A stretch of DNA of 54,730 bases, taken from the NCBI RefSeq assembly GCF_028291745.1, contig NZ_JAQGNQ010000022.1, positions 1-54,730 on the forward strand, in the 5' to 3' direction. Position numbers and translations under genes: made by a program. Positions 24,772 to 33,529 of this stretch are shown here, piece after piece. The DNA comes from Ramlibacter sp. Lineage in GTDB: Bacteria > Pseudomonadota > Gammaproteobacteria > Burkholderiales > Burkholderiaceae_C. Position 1 is the stretch's first letter. Each line of letters begins with the position of its first letter. Under the pieces are notes generated by a model. It was not told where the DNA came from, ran no database searches, and was given only the letters and a program-made list of their open reading frames with translations.

Positions 24772-26430
24772 TCAGGTGGTGTAGGAGGAGAACTTGGCCG
24801 TGGCGGCGCGCGCCATCGGGTCGGTCTTGACGTTGACCACCGCCGGCTTGCCCGACTTGAAGGCCCGCTCCAGCGCCGGACGAATCTGCGCCGGGTCCTC
24901 CACGTACTCTGCGTGGCAACCGAGCGCGGCGGCCATCAGGTCGTAGCGGGTGAAGCCCAGCTCCCGGCCCGGCTTCACGCCTTCGGGGTCCGAGGTCCAT
25001 CCGCCGTTGAGGCTGATGACCACCACCACCGGGATCTTGAAACGCACCGCCGTGTCCAGCTCCATGGCGCTCATGCCGAAGGAGCCGTCGCCGTGCAGCA
25101 CCAGCACCTGCTTGTCCGGATGCGCCAATTTCGCGCCGATGCCAAACGGCAGGCCGGTGCCCATCGTGCCCATGGTGCCCGAGTTGATGCGGTGGCCGGG
25201 GTGGAAGGTCGGGATCGACTGGCGCGCGTAGTTCAGGATCTCCTGCCCGTCGACCACGAGAATGGCGTCCCGGTCGAGGAAGTCGCGCACCTCCTTGCAC
25301 AGCCGCAGCGGATGCATCGGGAGCGCGTCGGAGGTGAGCGTCTGCTCGGCCTTCCGCTCCTTGGCGGTGTTGATCTCGGCAAGCTTGCGCACCCAAGGGG
25401 CGTAGCGCGCGCGGTCGATGCGGGAGGCCGCCTCTTGCGCGAGCTGGTCCAGCACGGCCTTGGCGTCGCCGACGATGCCGACATCGCACGGCCGGGTCAG
25501 CCCGATCTCCTGCGGGTCGATGTTGATCTGGATGATCTTGGCGTTGGCGCTGAAGCGGGGCGGGCTGAGGTGGCCGTTGACGTAGTTCGAGCGGGTGGCC
25601 GCCACGATCAGCAGGTCGGCCTCCTGGAACGCGGTCGAACGCGCATAGAGCATGGCCAGATCGTGGTCGTCCGGCAGCACGCCGCGGCCTTGGGGCGTGG
25701 TGTAGAAGGGCACGCCCGTCTGCTCCACGAAGCGGCGCAGGCTTTCGGAGGCGCCGGACCACAGGATGCCGCTGCCGCTCAGGATGATCGGCCGCTCGGC
25801 CTTCGCCAGCAGGTCCACCGCTTCGCGGATCGCCTCGGGCGCGCCGTGGGGCCGGTACTTCGCGAAGGCGCGGTCCGGGTCCGGATAGACCACCTTGTCG
25901 GCATCCATGGTCTGGTAGAGGATGTCGCCCGGCATGTCGAGGTAGACCGGGCCGGGCCGGCCGCTGGTGGCCACCCGCAGGGCCGTGGCCACCATGTCGG
26001 GGATGCGCCGGATGTGGTTCACCCGCTCGGACATCTTGGTCATCGGTCGGAACACCGCCACCTGGTCGATCTCCTGGAAGATGCCGCGGTTGCCGCCCAG
26101 GTCCGCCAGCGGCGCCGCGCCGCCGATGGCCAGCACCGGCACCGCGTCCGCCCAGGCCGTCGCCACGCCGGTCACCATGTTGGTAGCGCCCGGGCCCGAG
26201 CAGCCCATGCAGACGGCCACGCGATTGGTGGAACGCCCCCAGCCATGGGCCATCATCGCGCCGGCTTGCTCATGCCGGACGTCGATGGCGCGGATGCCCT
26301 GCTTGATGCAGTGGGACTCCACCTGCAGCATGGGCCCGCCCATGATGTAGAACATCGTGTCGATGTGCAGGATCTTCAGGGTGCGGGCCAGGATCTCGGC
26401 GCCGCTGATCTGGTTGGGTTTCTCGTCCAT
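24772..26430 (-). CDS. ThDP-dependent enzyme, 2-hydroxyacyl-CoA lyase / acetolactate synthase-like
   Basis: 552 residues with three ThDP-enzyme domains. The Pyr domain carries the activating Glu in RHEQAGAMMAHG; the middle domain has LSGSGILWSGA; the PP domain has the GDG motif (GDGSFGMSAMELDTA) ending in an Asn (ISLNGG) that binds Mg-ThDP. There is no anabolic regulatory subunit. Directly upstream is an NDP-forming acyl-CoA synthetase; that pairing fits 2-hydroxyacyl-CoA lyase or oxalyl-CoA decarboxylase chemistry better than branched-chain amino-acid synthesis. The substrate is not proven. Confidence 0.82.
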   Translation of the reverse strand: MDEKPNQISGAEILARTLKILHIDTMFYIMGGPMLQVESHCIKQGIRAIDVRHEQAGAMMAHGWGRSTNRVAVCMGCSGPGATNMVTGVATAWADAVPVLAIGGAAPLADLGGNRGIFQEIDQVAVFRPMTKMSERVNHIRRIPDMVATALRVATSGRPGPVYLDMPGDILYQTMDADKVVYPDPDRAFAKYRPHGAPEAIREAVDLLAKAERPIILSGSGILWSGASESLRRFVEQTGVPFYTTPQGRGVLPDDHDLAMLYARSTAFQEADLLIVAATRSNYVNGHLSPPRFSANAKIIQINIDPQEIGLTRPCDVGIVGDAKAVLDQLAQEAASRIDRARYAPWVRKLAEINTAKERKAEQTLTSDALPMHPLRLCKEVRDFLDRDAILVVDGQEILNYARQSIPTFHPGHRINSGTMGTMGTGLPFGIGAKLAHPDKQVLVLHGDGSFGMSAMELDTAVRFKIPVVVVISLNGGWTSDPEGVKPGRELGFTRYDLMAAALGCHAEYVEDPAQIRPALERAFKSGKPAVVNVKTDPMARAATAKFSSYTT

Positions 26431-26456
26431 GAACTGTATTTCCGGTTGGGCAGGGC

Positions 26457-28616
26457 TCAGGCCTGGGAAGGGGTTGCGGCAGGGCCGACGATCATCCGGG
26501 CGTCGACCACGGAATAGCCGTCCCCGTGGCAGATCACCGGGTTGAGGTCGATCTCCGCGATCTCGGGGTGCAGCGTCGCCACCTGCGAGACCTTCATCAG
26601 CAGTTCGACCAGCGCCGCCTTGTTCACCGCCTGGGCGCCGCGCACGCCCTCCAGCACCTGCTTGTAGCGCAGGTCCTGCAGCATCTGCTGCGCGTCCGCC
26701 TCGGACAGCGGCAGGGAGCGGAACACCACGTCGCGGATCACTTCCACGAAGACGCCGCCCAGGCCGAACATGATCACGGGGCCGTACTGCGGATCGCGCG
26801 TGACGCCGATGATCACCTCGACGCCGCCCGCGGCCATGGGTGTCACCAGCACGCTGTCGATCTCGGCCTGCCGGTCGTAGGCACGGGCGTTGGCCACGAT
26901 CCCGGAGAAGGCCGCACGCAGGGCGTCGGCGCCGGAGACGTTGAGCTTCACGCCGCCCGCATCCGACTTGTGCAGGATGTCCTTCGACACGATCTTGGCC
27001 GCCAGCCGCGCGTCGCCGAACTGGCGGGCCACGGCGGCCGCGTCATCCTCGCTGCGCATCAGCATGCTGGCCGGCACGGTGATGCCGTAGGCCGCCAGGA
27101 CGGCGCGCGCCTCGGGCTCCAGCAGGTCGCGCCCCTGCGCCTTGGCCTGGACCAGCAGCTGCGCGGCCTTCGGCTGCACGCCCACCTGCATGGCGGCGGC
27201 GATCGGCGCGGCGTCGAGCCGGCGTTTGGCCTCGCCATATTCGGCGGCCGCCGCCAGGCATTGCACGGCCACCTCAATGTGGCGGTGGAACGGGATGCCG
27301 GCCTGCCGCAGCACGGAGAGCGACTCGGGCTTGAAGTGGGCATAGTGCGTCTGCACCATGACGGGCTTGCCATGCTCGCGCATCAGGTCGCCCAGCTGCC
27401 GGCAGATCGCCTGTTCGGCCGCCGCCACCGAGTCGTCGTAGCGGGTGGTGTAGCCGCCGAAGTAGCCCACGAACAGCAGGCCGTCGATGTTGGGGTCGGC
27501 GAGGATGGCCTTGGCGATCGAGCCGTAGTACTCGACGCGCGGGTCGGTGCCGCCGCCGGCATCCACCGGGTTCGAGATGGCCGAGGCCGCGGGCACGATG
27601 GCATGGATCGCGGCCTGCGTCGTGGCCGAGAGCGTGGCCAGCACCAGCCCGTTGGCCGCGATCGCTTCCGCTGCCATGGTGATGGGACCGCCGCCTTCGG
27701 AGACCACCGCGATCCTGCGACCGCGCATCACCGGGAACAGCGACAGGGCATCCGCCACCGGCTGCAGGTGGTCGGACTGCGTGACCAGCACCACGCCCGA
27801 CTGGCGCAGCACGCCCCGGGTGACGGCATAGTCGCCGGCGAGCGAGCCGCTGTGCGACTTGGCCGCGCCCTTGCCCATGTCCGTGCGCCCGGCCGCGTAC
27901 ATGGCGATGGGCTTGCGCCGGCTCACTTCGCGAGCGGCCTGCATGAAGGCCGGCCCGTTCTGGAAGCCCTCCACGTACATCAGCACGGCCTTGGTGCCGG
28001 GATCGGTGCCCACGCACTCCAGGTACTCGTGGAACTGGATATCCGACTGGTTACCGACGCTGAGCATGACGCTGACGCCCGAATGCCCCAGGAACTGGAA
28101 CTCGGTCACCAGCGACAGCAGCACGTTGGCCGAATTCGACAGCATCGCGATCGGCCCCGGCGGCACGTTGAACCAGCCCGATGCATTGCACCCGGTGCGG
28201 GCGCTGAACATGCCGCTGGTGTTCGGGCCGATGATGCGCACGCCGTAGCGCTTGGCCACCTGCACCACCTCGCGTTCCAGCCGGGCGCCCTCCTCGCTCG
28301 CCTCGCCGAAGCCGCCGGCCAGCACGATGGCGCCCTTCACGCCCTTCTTGCCGCACTGCTCGATCATCTCCGGAACGGTGGCAGCGGCGGTGCAGACCAG
28401 GGCCAGGTCGATGTCATAGGGCACGTCGGCCAGGGTGGCGTAGCTGGTGTAGCCCAGGATGTCCTTGCCGGACGGGTTGATGGGCGCGATCTTGCCCTGG
28501 TAGCTGGCCGATGCCAGCGTGCGGATGGCACGGTTGCCGCGCTTCAACGGGTTGCTGGAGGCGCCGATGACCGCGATGGTGCGCGGGTGGAGGACATGTT
28601 CGAGAGGGTGCGGCAT
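26457..28616 (-). CDS. NDP-forming acyl-CoA synthetase, fused alpha-beta type
   Basis: 719 residues. The CoA-binding Rossmann domain opens with TIAVIGASSNPLKRGNRAI; the succinyl-CoA-ligase-like domain follows with the phosphohistidine region KSHSGSLAGD near residue 250; the C-terminal half is an ATP-grasp domain with AAKIVSKDILHKSDAGGVKL and GPVIMFGLGG. It forms acyl-CoA from an acid, CoA and ATP via acyl phosphate and phosphohistidine. It lies 26 bases before the ThDP enzyme gene and 80 bases after the Bug gene, so it probably activates the imported or amidase-released acid. Confidence 0.9.
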   Translation of the reverse strand: MPHPLEHVLHPRTIAVIGASSNPLKRGNRAIRTLASASYQGKIAPINPSGKDILGYTSYATLADVPYDIDLALVCTAAATVPEMIEQCGKKGVKGAIVLAGGFGEASEEGARLEREVVQVAKRYGVRIIGPNTSGMFSARTGCNASGWFNVPPGPIAMLSNSANVLLSLVTEFQFLGHSGVSVMLSVGNQSDIQFHEYLECVGTDPGTKAVLMYVEGFQNGPAFMQAAREVSRRKPIAMYAAGRTDMGKGAAKSHSGSLAGDYAVTRGVLRQSGVVLVTQSDHLQPVADALSLFPVMRGRRIAVVSEGGGPITMAAEAIAANGLVLATLSATTQAAIHAIVPAASAISNPVDAGGGTDPRVEYYGSIAKAILADPNIDGLLFVGYFGGYTTRYDDSVAAAEQAICRQLGDLMREHGKPVMVQTHYAHFKPESLSVLRQAGIPFHRHIEVAVQCLAAAAEYGEAKRRLDAAPIAAAMQVGVQPKAAQLLVQAKAQGRDLLEPEARAVLAAYGITVPASMLMRSEDDAAAVARQFGDARLAAKIVSKDILHKSDAGGVKLNVSGADALRAAFSGIVANARAYDRQAEIDSVLVTPMAAGGVEVIIGVTRDPQYGPVIMFGLGGVFVEVIRDVVFRSLPLSEADAQQMLQDLRYKQVLEGVRGAQAVNKAALVELLMKVSQVATLHPEIAEIDLNPVICHGDGYSVVDARMIVGPAATPSQA

Positions 28617-28655
28617 TGACGATCTGTGTGGATGGATGGCTGTCGCGGTCGGGAA

Positions 28656-28693
28656 CCCGGGAGGCGCCGCTCCCCGGGGCCGCCTTTTTTTTT
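28656..28693 (+). other. GC-rich hairpin followed by nine T on the plus strand
   Basis: CCCGGGAG (28656-28663) pairs with CTCCCCGGG (28670-28678, one bulged C); six bases later come nine T (28685-28693). It looks like an intrinsic terminator for rightward transcripts, but both flanking genes run leftward. It may stop antisense transcription, or be a processing hairpin in the leftward mRNA between the Bug and acyl-CoA synthetase genes. Confidence 0.4.
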
Positions 28694-28696
28694 GGT

Positions 28697-29677
28697 TCAG
28701 ACCTTGGGCCGGTTGGCGGCCTTGATGAGTTCCTGGAACTTCTTGATGCTTTGCAGCTGTCGCTCGGCGGCCTGCGGGGGCGTGCCGCCGGTCACCGTGA
28801 GGCCGATGTTGCGCAGCTTCTCGCCCAGATCGCCCTTGAGCCCCTTCTGCAGCACCGCGTTGAGCTTGTCGATGATGGGCTTGGGCGTGCCCGCGGGCGC
28901 CACCAATGCATGCCAGCCTGCGAACTCGTAGCCGGCCACGCCGGCCTCGGCCATCGTCGGAACGTCGGGCAGCATCGGCGAGCGCTGGGCGGTGGTGAGC
29001 GCCAGCGCCACCAGCTTGCCGCTTCGAATGAAGGGGAGCGCCTCCGGCAGCGGCGAGAAGTTCATGTCGATCTGCCCGCCCATCAGGTCGGTGATGGAAT
29101 TGGCGCCGCCCTTGTAAGGCACCTGCGTGGCCTTGGTGCCGGTGAGCATCATGAAGAGCTCGGCCGCCATGTCCTGGGAGGACCCGTTGCCCGCGGAGCC
29201 GAAGGTCAGCTGGTTCGGGTGCGCCTTGGCGAAAGCGACCAGCTCGGCGATGTTCCTGGCGGGCAGCGTCGGCGAGTTGGGCCGGACCAGCAGCACGTTG
29301 GGCTGCAGGCTGTACTGGATGATGGGCGTGAAGTTCTTGACCGGGTCATAGGTCATCTTGGCGAAGATGCCGGGGTTGGCGGCCAGCTCGGTGGAGCTTG
29401 CCGACATCAGCGTATAGCCGTCCGGCGCGGACCTGGCGACGTACTCGGCGGCGATCATGGCGGATGCGCCAGGCTTGTTTTGCACGATGACGCTCTGCCC
29501 CAGCGCCGCGCTCAGTTCCTGGGCAACCAGCCGGGCGATGACGTCGCCGCTGCCGCCGGCCGAGTAGCCGACCATGATGTTGACCGGCCTGGTCGGGTAG
29601 TCCTGCGCCTGTGCCTCGACCAGCATCAGGAGGCCGAGCGATGCTGCGACCAGGACATGTTTGTACTGAAAAGCCAT
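28697..29677 (-). CDS. Bug/TctC-type periplasmic solute-binding protein
   Basis: 326 residues. Signal peptide HVLVAASLGLLMLVEAQAQ. Landmarks: YPTRPVNIMVGYSAGGSGDV (GYSAGG in place of PFSPGG, a known variant), QNKPGASAMIAAEYVARS, PDGYTLMSAS and VPYKGGANSITDLMGGQ. Second gene of the six-gene operon, 30 bases after the AMDase-GAF gene. The altered phosphate-loop-like segment suggests a ligand different from that of the PFSPGG proteins in this window. Confidence 0.92.
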   Translation of the reverse strand: MAFQYKHVLVAASLGLLMLVEAQAQDYPTRPVNIMVGYSAGGSGDVIARLVAQELSAALGQSVIVQNKPGASAMIAAEYVARSAPDGYTLMSASSTELAANPGIFAKMTYDPVKNFTPIIQYSLQPNVLLVRPNSPTLPARNIAELVAFAKAHPNQLTFGSAGNGSSQDMAAELFMMLTGTKATQVPYKGGANSITDLMGGQIDMNFSPLPEALPFIRSGKLVALALTTAQRSPMLPDVPTMAEAGVAGYEFAGWHALVAPAGTPKPIIDKLNAVLQKGLKGDLGEKLRNIGLTVTGGTPPQAAERQLQSIKKFQELIKAANRPKV

Positions 29678-29707
29678 AGTGGAACTCCGTTCACGCGCGT
29701 TTGACGT

Positions 29708-30943
29708 TCAAGACTCCATGGATGCAGATGCATCGACCCAGCCGGCGCCTTCCAGCACCTGCCGGGCCGCGAGCGCCGTCTTGCGCAGCGCTTGTATTTC
29801 TTCCGATGCCCATTTCCGGGCAGCTCCGATGTGGTGCACGGATATCCAGGCCACGACCTGCTTGCGCCAGACCAGCGGGGCCAGCATCTGCGCCTTCACG
29901 CCGTAGACGTTCATCAGGGCCTGGGGCGGCGGGATCTCGGCGTTGACGCAGTCGTCCTGCACCAGCACATCCTGGTGGCGCTCCAGCCACTGCACCGTGC
30001 CCAGGCTGCGCTGGTTCAGGCTGGAATCCAGCTTCAGCGGCGGCACGCCGGGCGCGACGGACTCCGCATACACATCGTCGGCATCGATGTTCATGCACGG
30101 GATGTCCATGCGGATGGTGGTGCGGTGCGCCGTCGTGGCCTCGCGCAGGTCAGCCAGCAGGCCGTCGAGTGCAGCGATGGCGGGGTGCCTGCGCAGCAAG
30201 GCGCCCCAGCCGTGGATGGGATGGTCGACGCCGACCATCTGCAGGGCCTTCCACAGGGTCACGGCGATGCTGTCGAAAATGGGCTTGCCCAGCTTCGCTT
30301 CCATTTCGTCGAGCAGCGGCGCCGCGGGCCAGTTGGTGCAGCCAACCATCAGGCACTGGGCCTGCGGGGAGTCGGCGGCGCGCAGCAGCGCGCGGATCTG
30401 CTCGAAGGGCGTCGCACCGACCTTGGTGTTGACGTATTCACCCATGGCTGCATGGCTGACACCCTCGTAGCCCTCGTCGGCGTAGGTCTGCAGCATCTTG
30501 CGCGTGGGCCCCTCCACATAGGGCACGGCCAGCCCATAGCGGCTGATGCCGTACAGGGCAAAGACCTCGGCCTGCGCCAGCGACGAGGTCGAGGCCGGAA
30601 CACCGGTGGCTTCCGTAATGCGCCGGCACAGCTCGCGGTCGGTGTCCATGCCGCGGCCGGTCCAGCCGCCGGAGGTGCCGTTCCACAGGATGGCGTCGAC
30701 CTCGGCATCCTTCAGTTCGGCGGCCGCCTCCAGCATCTTGTCGATCTGGAACTGGCCCACGTCCCGCTCGTCGAGCGTCAGGGTCCGCACGGGCAGGCGG
30801 CTGAAGTGCACCGACACCAGGTCCGACAGCGAGTCGACCATCATGTAGGTGAGCGGTTCCAGCGCCGCATTCGAGGACGGTGTGATGAACCCGATCTTCT
30901 TGAGGGGCGCCAGACTTCCGCGCGCAAGCAGCCGCTTCTTCAT
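29708..30943 (-). CDS. Arylmalonate decarboxylase/maleate isomerase-like domain fused to GAF domain
   Basis: 411 residues. Residues 1 to about 250 are the Asp/Glu-racemase-superfamily fold of maleate isomerase and arylmalonate decarboxylase (AMDase). The first catalytic Cys of isomerases is replaced by Gly in WNGTSGG (G89-T90-S91), matching the Gly-Thr-Ser dioxyanion-hole segment of AMDase; the second Cys is present (C202 in VGCTNWP). A chemistry closer to cofactor-free decarboxylation is therefore likely. Residues from about 255 on look like a GAF domain (QRSLGTVQWLER, MLAPLVWRKQVVAWISVHH). ATG 30943 preferred; ATG 30979 possible. First gene of the operon. Confidence 0.75.
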   Translation of the reverse strand: MKKRLLARGSLAPLKKIGFITPSSNAALEPLTYMMVDSLSDLVSVHFSRLPVRTLTLDERDVGQFQIDKMLEAAAELKDAEVDAILWNGTSGGWTGRGMDTDRELCRRITEATGVPASTSSLAQAEVFALYGISRYGLAVPYVEGPTRKMLQTYADEGYEGVSHAAMGEYVNTKVGATPFEQIRALLRAADSPQAQCLMVGCTNWPAAPLLDEMEAKLGKPIFDSIAVTLWKALQMVGVDHPIHGWGALLRRHPAIAALDGLLADLREATTAHRTTIRMDIPCMNIDADDVYAESVAPGVPPLKLDSSLNQRSLGTVQWLERHQDVLVQDDCVNAEIPPPQALMNVYGVKAQMLAPLVWRKQVVAWISVHHIGAARKWASEEIQALRKTALAARQVLEGAGWVDASASMES

Positions 30944-31011
30944 GTTCTCACCGTCCTTGACCTGGATGACCTGCAGCAAAGTCTAGGCACCATCACTTTT
31001 AGACACAATTT

Positions 31012-31031
31012 ATAAGTTGTTATAGACTTAT
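31012..31031. promoter_or_regulatory. Candidate LysR operator between AMDase-GAF and LysR genes
   Basis: Perfect six-base inverted repeat ATAAGT (31012-31017) / ACTTAT (31026-31031) with an eight-base AT-rich spacer, about 30 bases before the LysR ATG and 69 before the AMDase-GAF ATG. AT-rich against a GC-rich background, so it may include the LysR promoter. Confidence 0.45.
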
Positions 31032-31061
31032 CGCTTCTCTCAATAAGTCAGCCGGAGCGCA

Positions 31062-32021
31062 ATGTCGTCCCACCTGAGCCGCAGCCTGTCCATCAGGCAC
31101 TTCAGATGCTTCATCGAGGTGGCCAACTCGGGCTCGTTCACGGTGGCGGCAGCACGGCTTTTCGTGACGCAGAGCTCCCTGACCACGACCATCCAGCAAT
31201 TTGAGGACCAGGTCGGCATGAAGCTGTTCGACCGCAACACCCGCCGCGTGGTGATGACCCCGGAGGCGGTCAGCTTCAAGGGCCAGGCGGAAAAGATCGT
31301 GCGCGAGTTCGATGCCTCGGTCACCGACCTGGAGGCGTTCTCCCAGGGGCGGATGGGGCACCTGCGGATCGCCCTGGCGCCATCCCTGCTGCACCTGTTC
31401 CTGGCGCGTGCGGTGATGCGGTTCCGCAGCGATTACCCTGACATCAGGTTGACGATACGGGACGCCTCGGCGCAGCAGGTGGAGCAGCTGGTGGCCGATG
31501 GCGAACTCGACTTCGCCGTCGCAACCAAGTTCCGGGGGCTGGATGAGCTGGAATACACGCCACTGATCGAGGATCCCTTCGGCGTCATCTGCCGTGCTGA
31601 CTATCCCCTGTCCGCCAAGGACGGGGCCGTGACGCTGGAAGCACTGAAGCCGGCCGACTACATCGCCTTTACCAGCGACATGGGCATCGGGAAATACACG
31701 CGCAAGCAGGTGCCGCAGCTGAGTCTCCTGCAAGAGCCGCCCGTCGAGATTTCCAGCTTCACCTCATTGCTGGCCATGCTCAGGGAGGGGGGCTGCTTTG
31801 CCATTGCCCCGGCGCTGACGACGACGATCGCAGGCTTCGAGACACTGCGCTTCTATCCGCTGTCCGATCCGGTGCTGACGCGGCAGTCGTTCCTGGTCGC
31901 GCGAAAGCTCAGATCCTTGTCGCCCAGCTCGCGAAGGTTGCTGGAGAAGATCTCCGAGGCCATCAAGGAGCGAGAGCTGCCGCACGGTGTCACGTCGCTG
32001 TTGGAGAAGACGGCAAGCTAA
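31062..32021 (+). CDS. LysR-family transcriptional regulator
   Basis: 319 residues. Helix-turn-helix with IRHFRCFIEVANSGSFTVAA and recognition helix TQSSLTTTIQQFE (SerSer-Leu-Thr instead of the usual Pro-Ala-Val-Ser). The effector domain contains GHLRIALAPSLLHLFLARAV and DGELDFAVATKF. Divergent from the six-gene catabolic operon beginning at 30943, with a dyad between them. It is therefore the probable regulator of that operon; the inducer may be a malonate-like or 2-hydroxy acid. Confidence 0.9.
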   Translation: MSSHLSRSLSIRHFRCFIEVANSGSFTVAAARLFVTQSSLTTTIQQFEDQVGMKLFDRNTRRVVMTPEAVSFKGQAEKIVREFDASVTDLEAFSQGRMGHLRIALAPSLLHLFLARAVMRFRSDYPDIRLTIRDASAQQVEQLVADGELDFAVATKFRGLDELEYTPLIEDPFGVICRADYPLSAKDGAVTLEALKPADYIAFTSDMGIGKYTRKQVPQLSLLQEPPVEISSFTSLLAMLREGGCFAIAPALTTTIAGFETLRFYPLSDPVLTRQSFLVARKLRSLSPSSRRLLEKISEAIKERELPHGVTSLLEKTAS

Positions 32022-32209
32022 CTCGTCCCGCGCTTGACGCCGCGTTCAGCGGCAGCAGTCGCCAGAAGGCGCTCCGACGAGACCGTCGCAGTCACCGAAC
32101 ACGGGGACGCGGGCATTGGGCAGTGGCAGGTAGCCGCGCACAAGCACCAGGAAACCGCGCGCCTGCTCGGCCTGCGATCCCGCCGTATGCTTGCGGCCTT
32201 TACCGCTTC

Positions 32210-33412
32210 ATGCCTTCCCCTTCCCCCGAGACGCTGACGCCGGGCCTGGTCCGCCTCATGGCCGCCGGTGCCGGCCTCTGCGTCGCCAGCAACTATTTCT
32301 CCCAGCCGCTGCTGCCGCTGTTCGCCCAGACCTTCGGCATCAGCAGCACGCAGGCCGCGTTGCTGGTCACCGTGACGCAGCTGGGATACATCGCCGGCCT
32401 CATCTTCCTGGTGCCGCTGGGCGACCTGGTGGAGCGCCGCACGCTGCTGGTGGTCTGCACGGCCCTTAACACGGTGTTCCTCGCGGTGATGGCGTTCTCG
32501 CCGAACTTCCATGCGCTGATGGCCACCGCGGTGGTGCTGGGCACCTGCACGGTCGCCGCGCAGATCCTCGTGCCCTTGTCCGCCGACCTGGCACCGCCCT
32601 TGCGGCGCGCGCAGGTGGTGAGCAGCGTGATGAGCGGACTGCTCATAGGCATCCTGCTCGCGCGCTTCGCCGCGGGCCTGATCGCGCACGTGGCGGGCTG
32701 GCGTGCGGTGTACCTGGTCGCGGCAGTGCTCATGGCCTTCTTCTGCCGGACCTGCCAGCGGCGCCTGCCGCGCGTCGCGCCGCGGGCGCAGGAAGGCGGC
32801 TACGGCGCGCTGCTCAAGTCCATCCTGCACCTGTTCGCCAGAGAGCCGGTGTTGCGCCGGCGCGGGCTGATCGGCGGCCTGTGCTTTGGCGCGTTCGCGG
32901 CCTTCTGGACCTCGATGGCCTTCATGCTCAAGGGCGACTGGCATGCGAGCGAGGCGGCGATCGGCGCGGTCGCACTGGTCGGTGCGATCGGGGCGATGAC
33001 CGCGCGCTTCGCGGGGCGCCTGGCGGACCAGGGCTGGGCGCGGGTGTCCACGGGCGCGTTCGTGCTGCTGCTGCTGGCGAGCTGGGCTCTCCTGCTCGCG
33101 GGCACGCACTCCATCGCGGCGCTGATTGCCGGCGTGATCCTGCTGGACCTCGGCATGCAGGGCGCGCACATCTCGAACCAAAGCGAGGTGTACCGGCTCG
33201 ATCCCGCCGCGCGCAGCCGGCTCACCACCGTCTACATGACCCTGTACTTCTCGGGCGGCGCGGTGGGCTCCGCACTGGCCGGCCCGGCGTATGCGCGCTA
33301 CGGCTGGAGCGGCACCTGCGCCATCGGCGCGGCCATGGCCGCGGCGGCGCTGGTGGTGTGGGCGCTGGGCGAACTGCGCCTGCCGATCGCGCGCATGCGA
33401 CACGCGAAATAG
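32210..33412 (+). CDS. MFS transporter, about 12 membrane segments
   Basis: 400 residues, ATG 32210; no clear ribosome site. Membrane segments alternate with short loops. The A-like loop motif GDLVERRTLLVV appears after the second segment. The N-terminal ASNYFSQPLLP stretch and the LVTVTQLGYIAGLIFLVPLGD segment are typical of YgaY-like drug/sugar efflux members. The gene follows the LysR gene by 188 bases in the same direction and converges with cbpM. The transported substrate cannot be deduced. Confidence 0.88.
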   Translation: MPSPSPETLTPGLVRLMAAGAGLCVASNYFSQPLLPLFAQTFGISSTQAALLVTVTQLGYIAGLIFLVPLGDLVERRTLLVVCTALNTVFLAVMAFSPNFHALMATAVVLGTCTVAAQILVPLSADLAPPLRRAQVVSSVMSGLLIGILLARFAAGLIAHVAGWRAVYLVAAVLMAFFCRTCQRRLPRVAPRAQEGGYGALLKSILHLFAREPVLRRRGLIGGLCFGAFAAFWTSMAFMLKGDWHASEAAIGAVALVGAIGAMTARFAGRLADQGWARVSTGAFVLLLLASWALLLAGTHSIAALIAGVILLDLGMQGAHISNQSEVYRLDPAARSRLTTVYMTLYFSGGAVGSALAGPAYARYGWSGTCAIGAAMAAAALVVWALGELRLPIARMRHAK

Positions 33413-33529
33413 CAGCTGACGGCTAGGCGCGCCGTGAAGACCGAAGGCAACTCGCGCAGCAAGGTCGAGCAGCGCGGCAACCAGGGCCTGTTCAGGCACC
33501 AACCGCCTGGGTCGCCGCAGAGCGGATCG

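Noticed and set aside
24772..26430. ThDP enzyme as biosynthetic acetolactate synthase (ilvB)
   Set aside because: No ilvN regulatory subunit nearby and the neighbours are catabolic (acyl-CoA synthetase, amidase, Bug protein).
26526..28619. Rightward open frame of about 700 codons opposite the acyl-CoA synthetase
   Set aside because: Low-complexity His/Gly/Arg/Leu shadow; the leftward frame has all domains of the synthetase.
32018..33502. Leftward open frame of about 490 codons opposite the MFS gene
   Set aside because: Gln/Arg/His-rich shadow with no domain; the rightward frame has clear membrane segments and MFS motifs.
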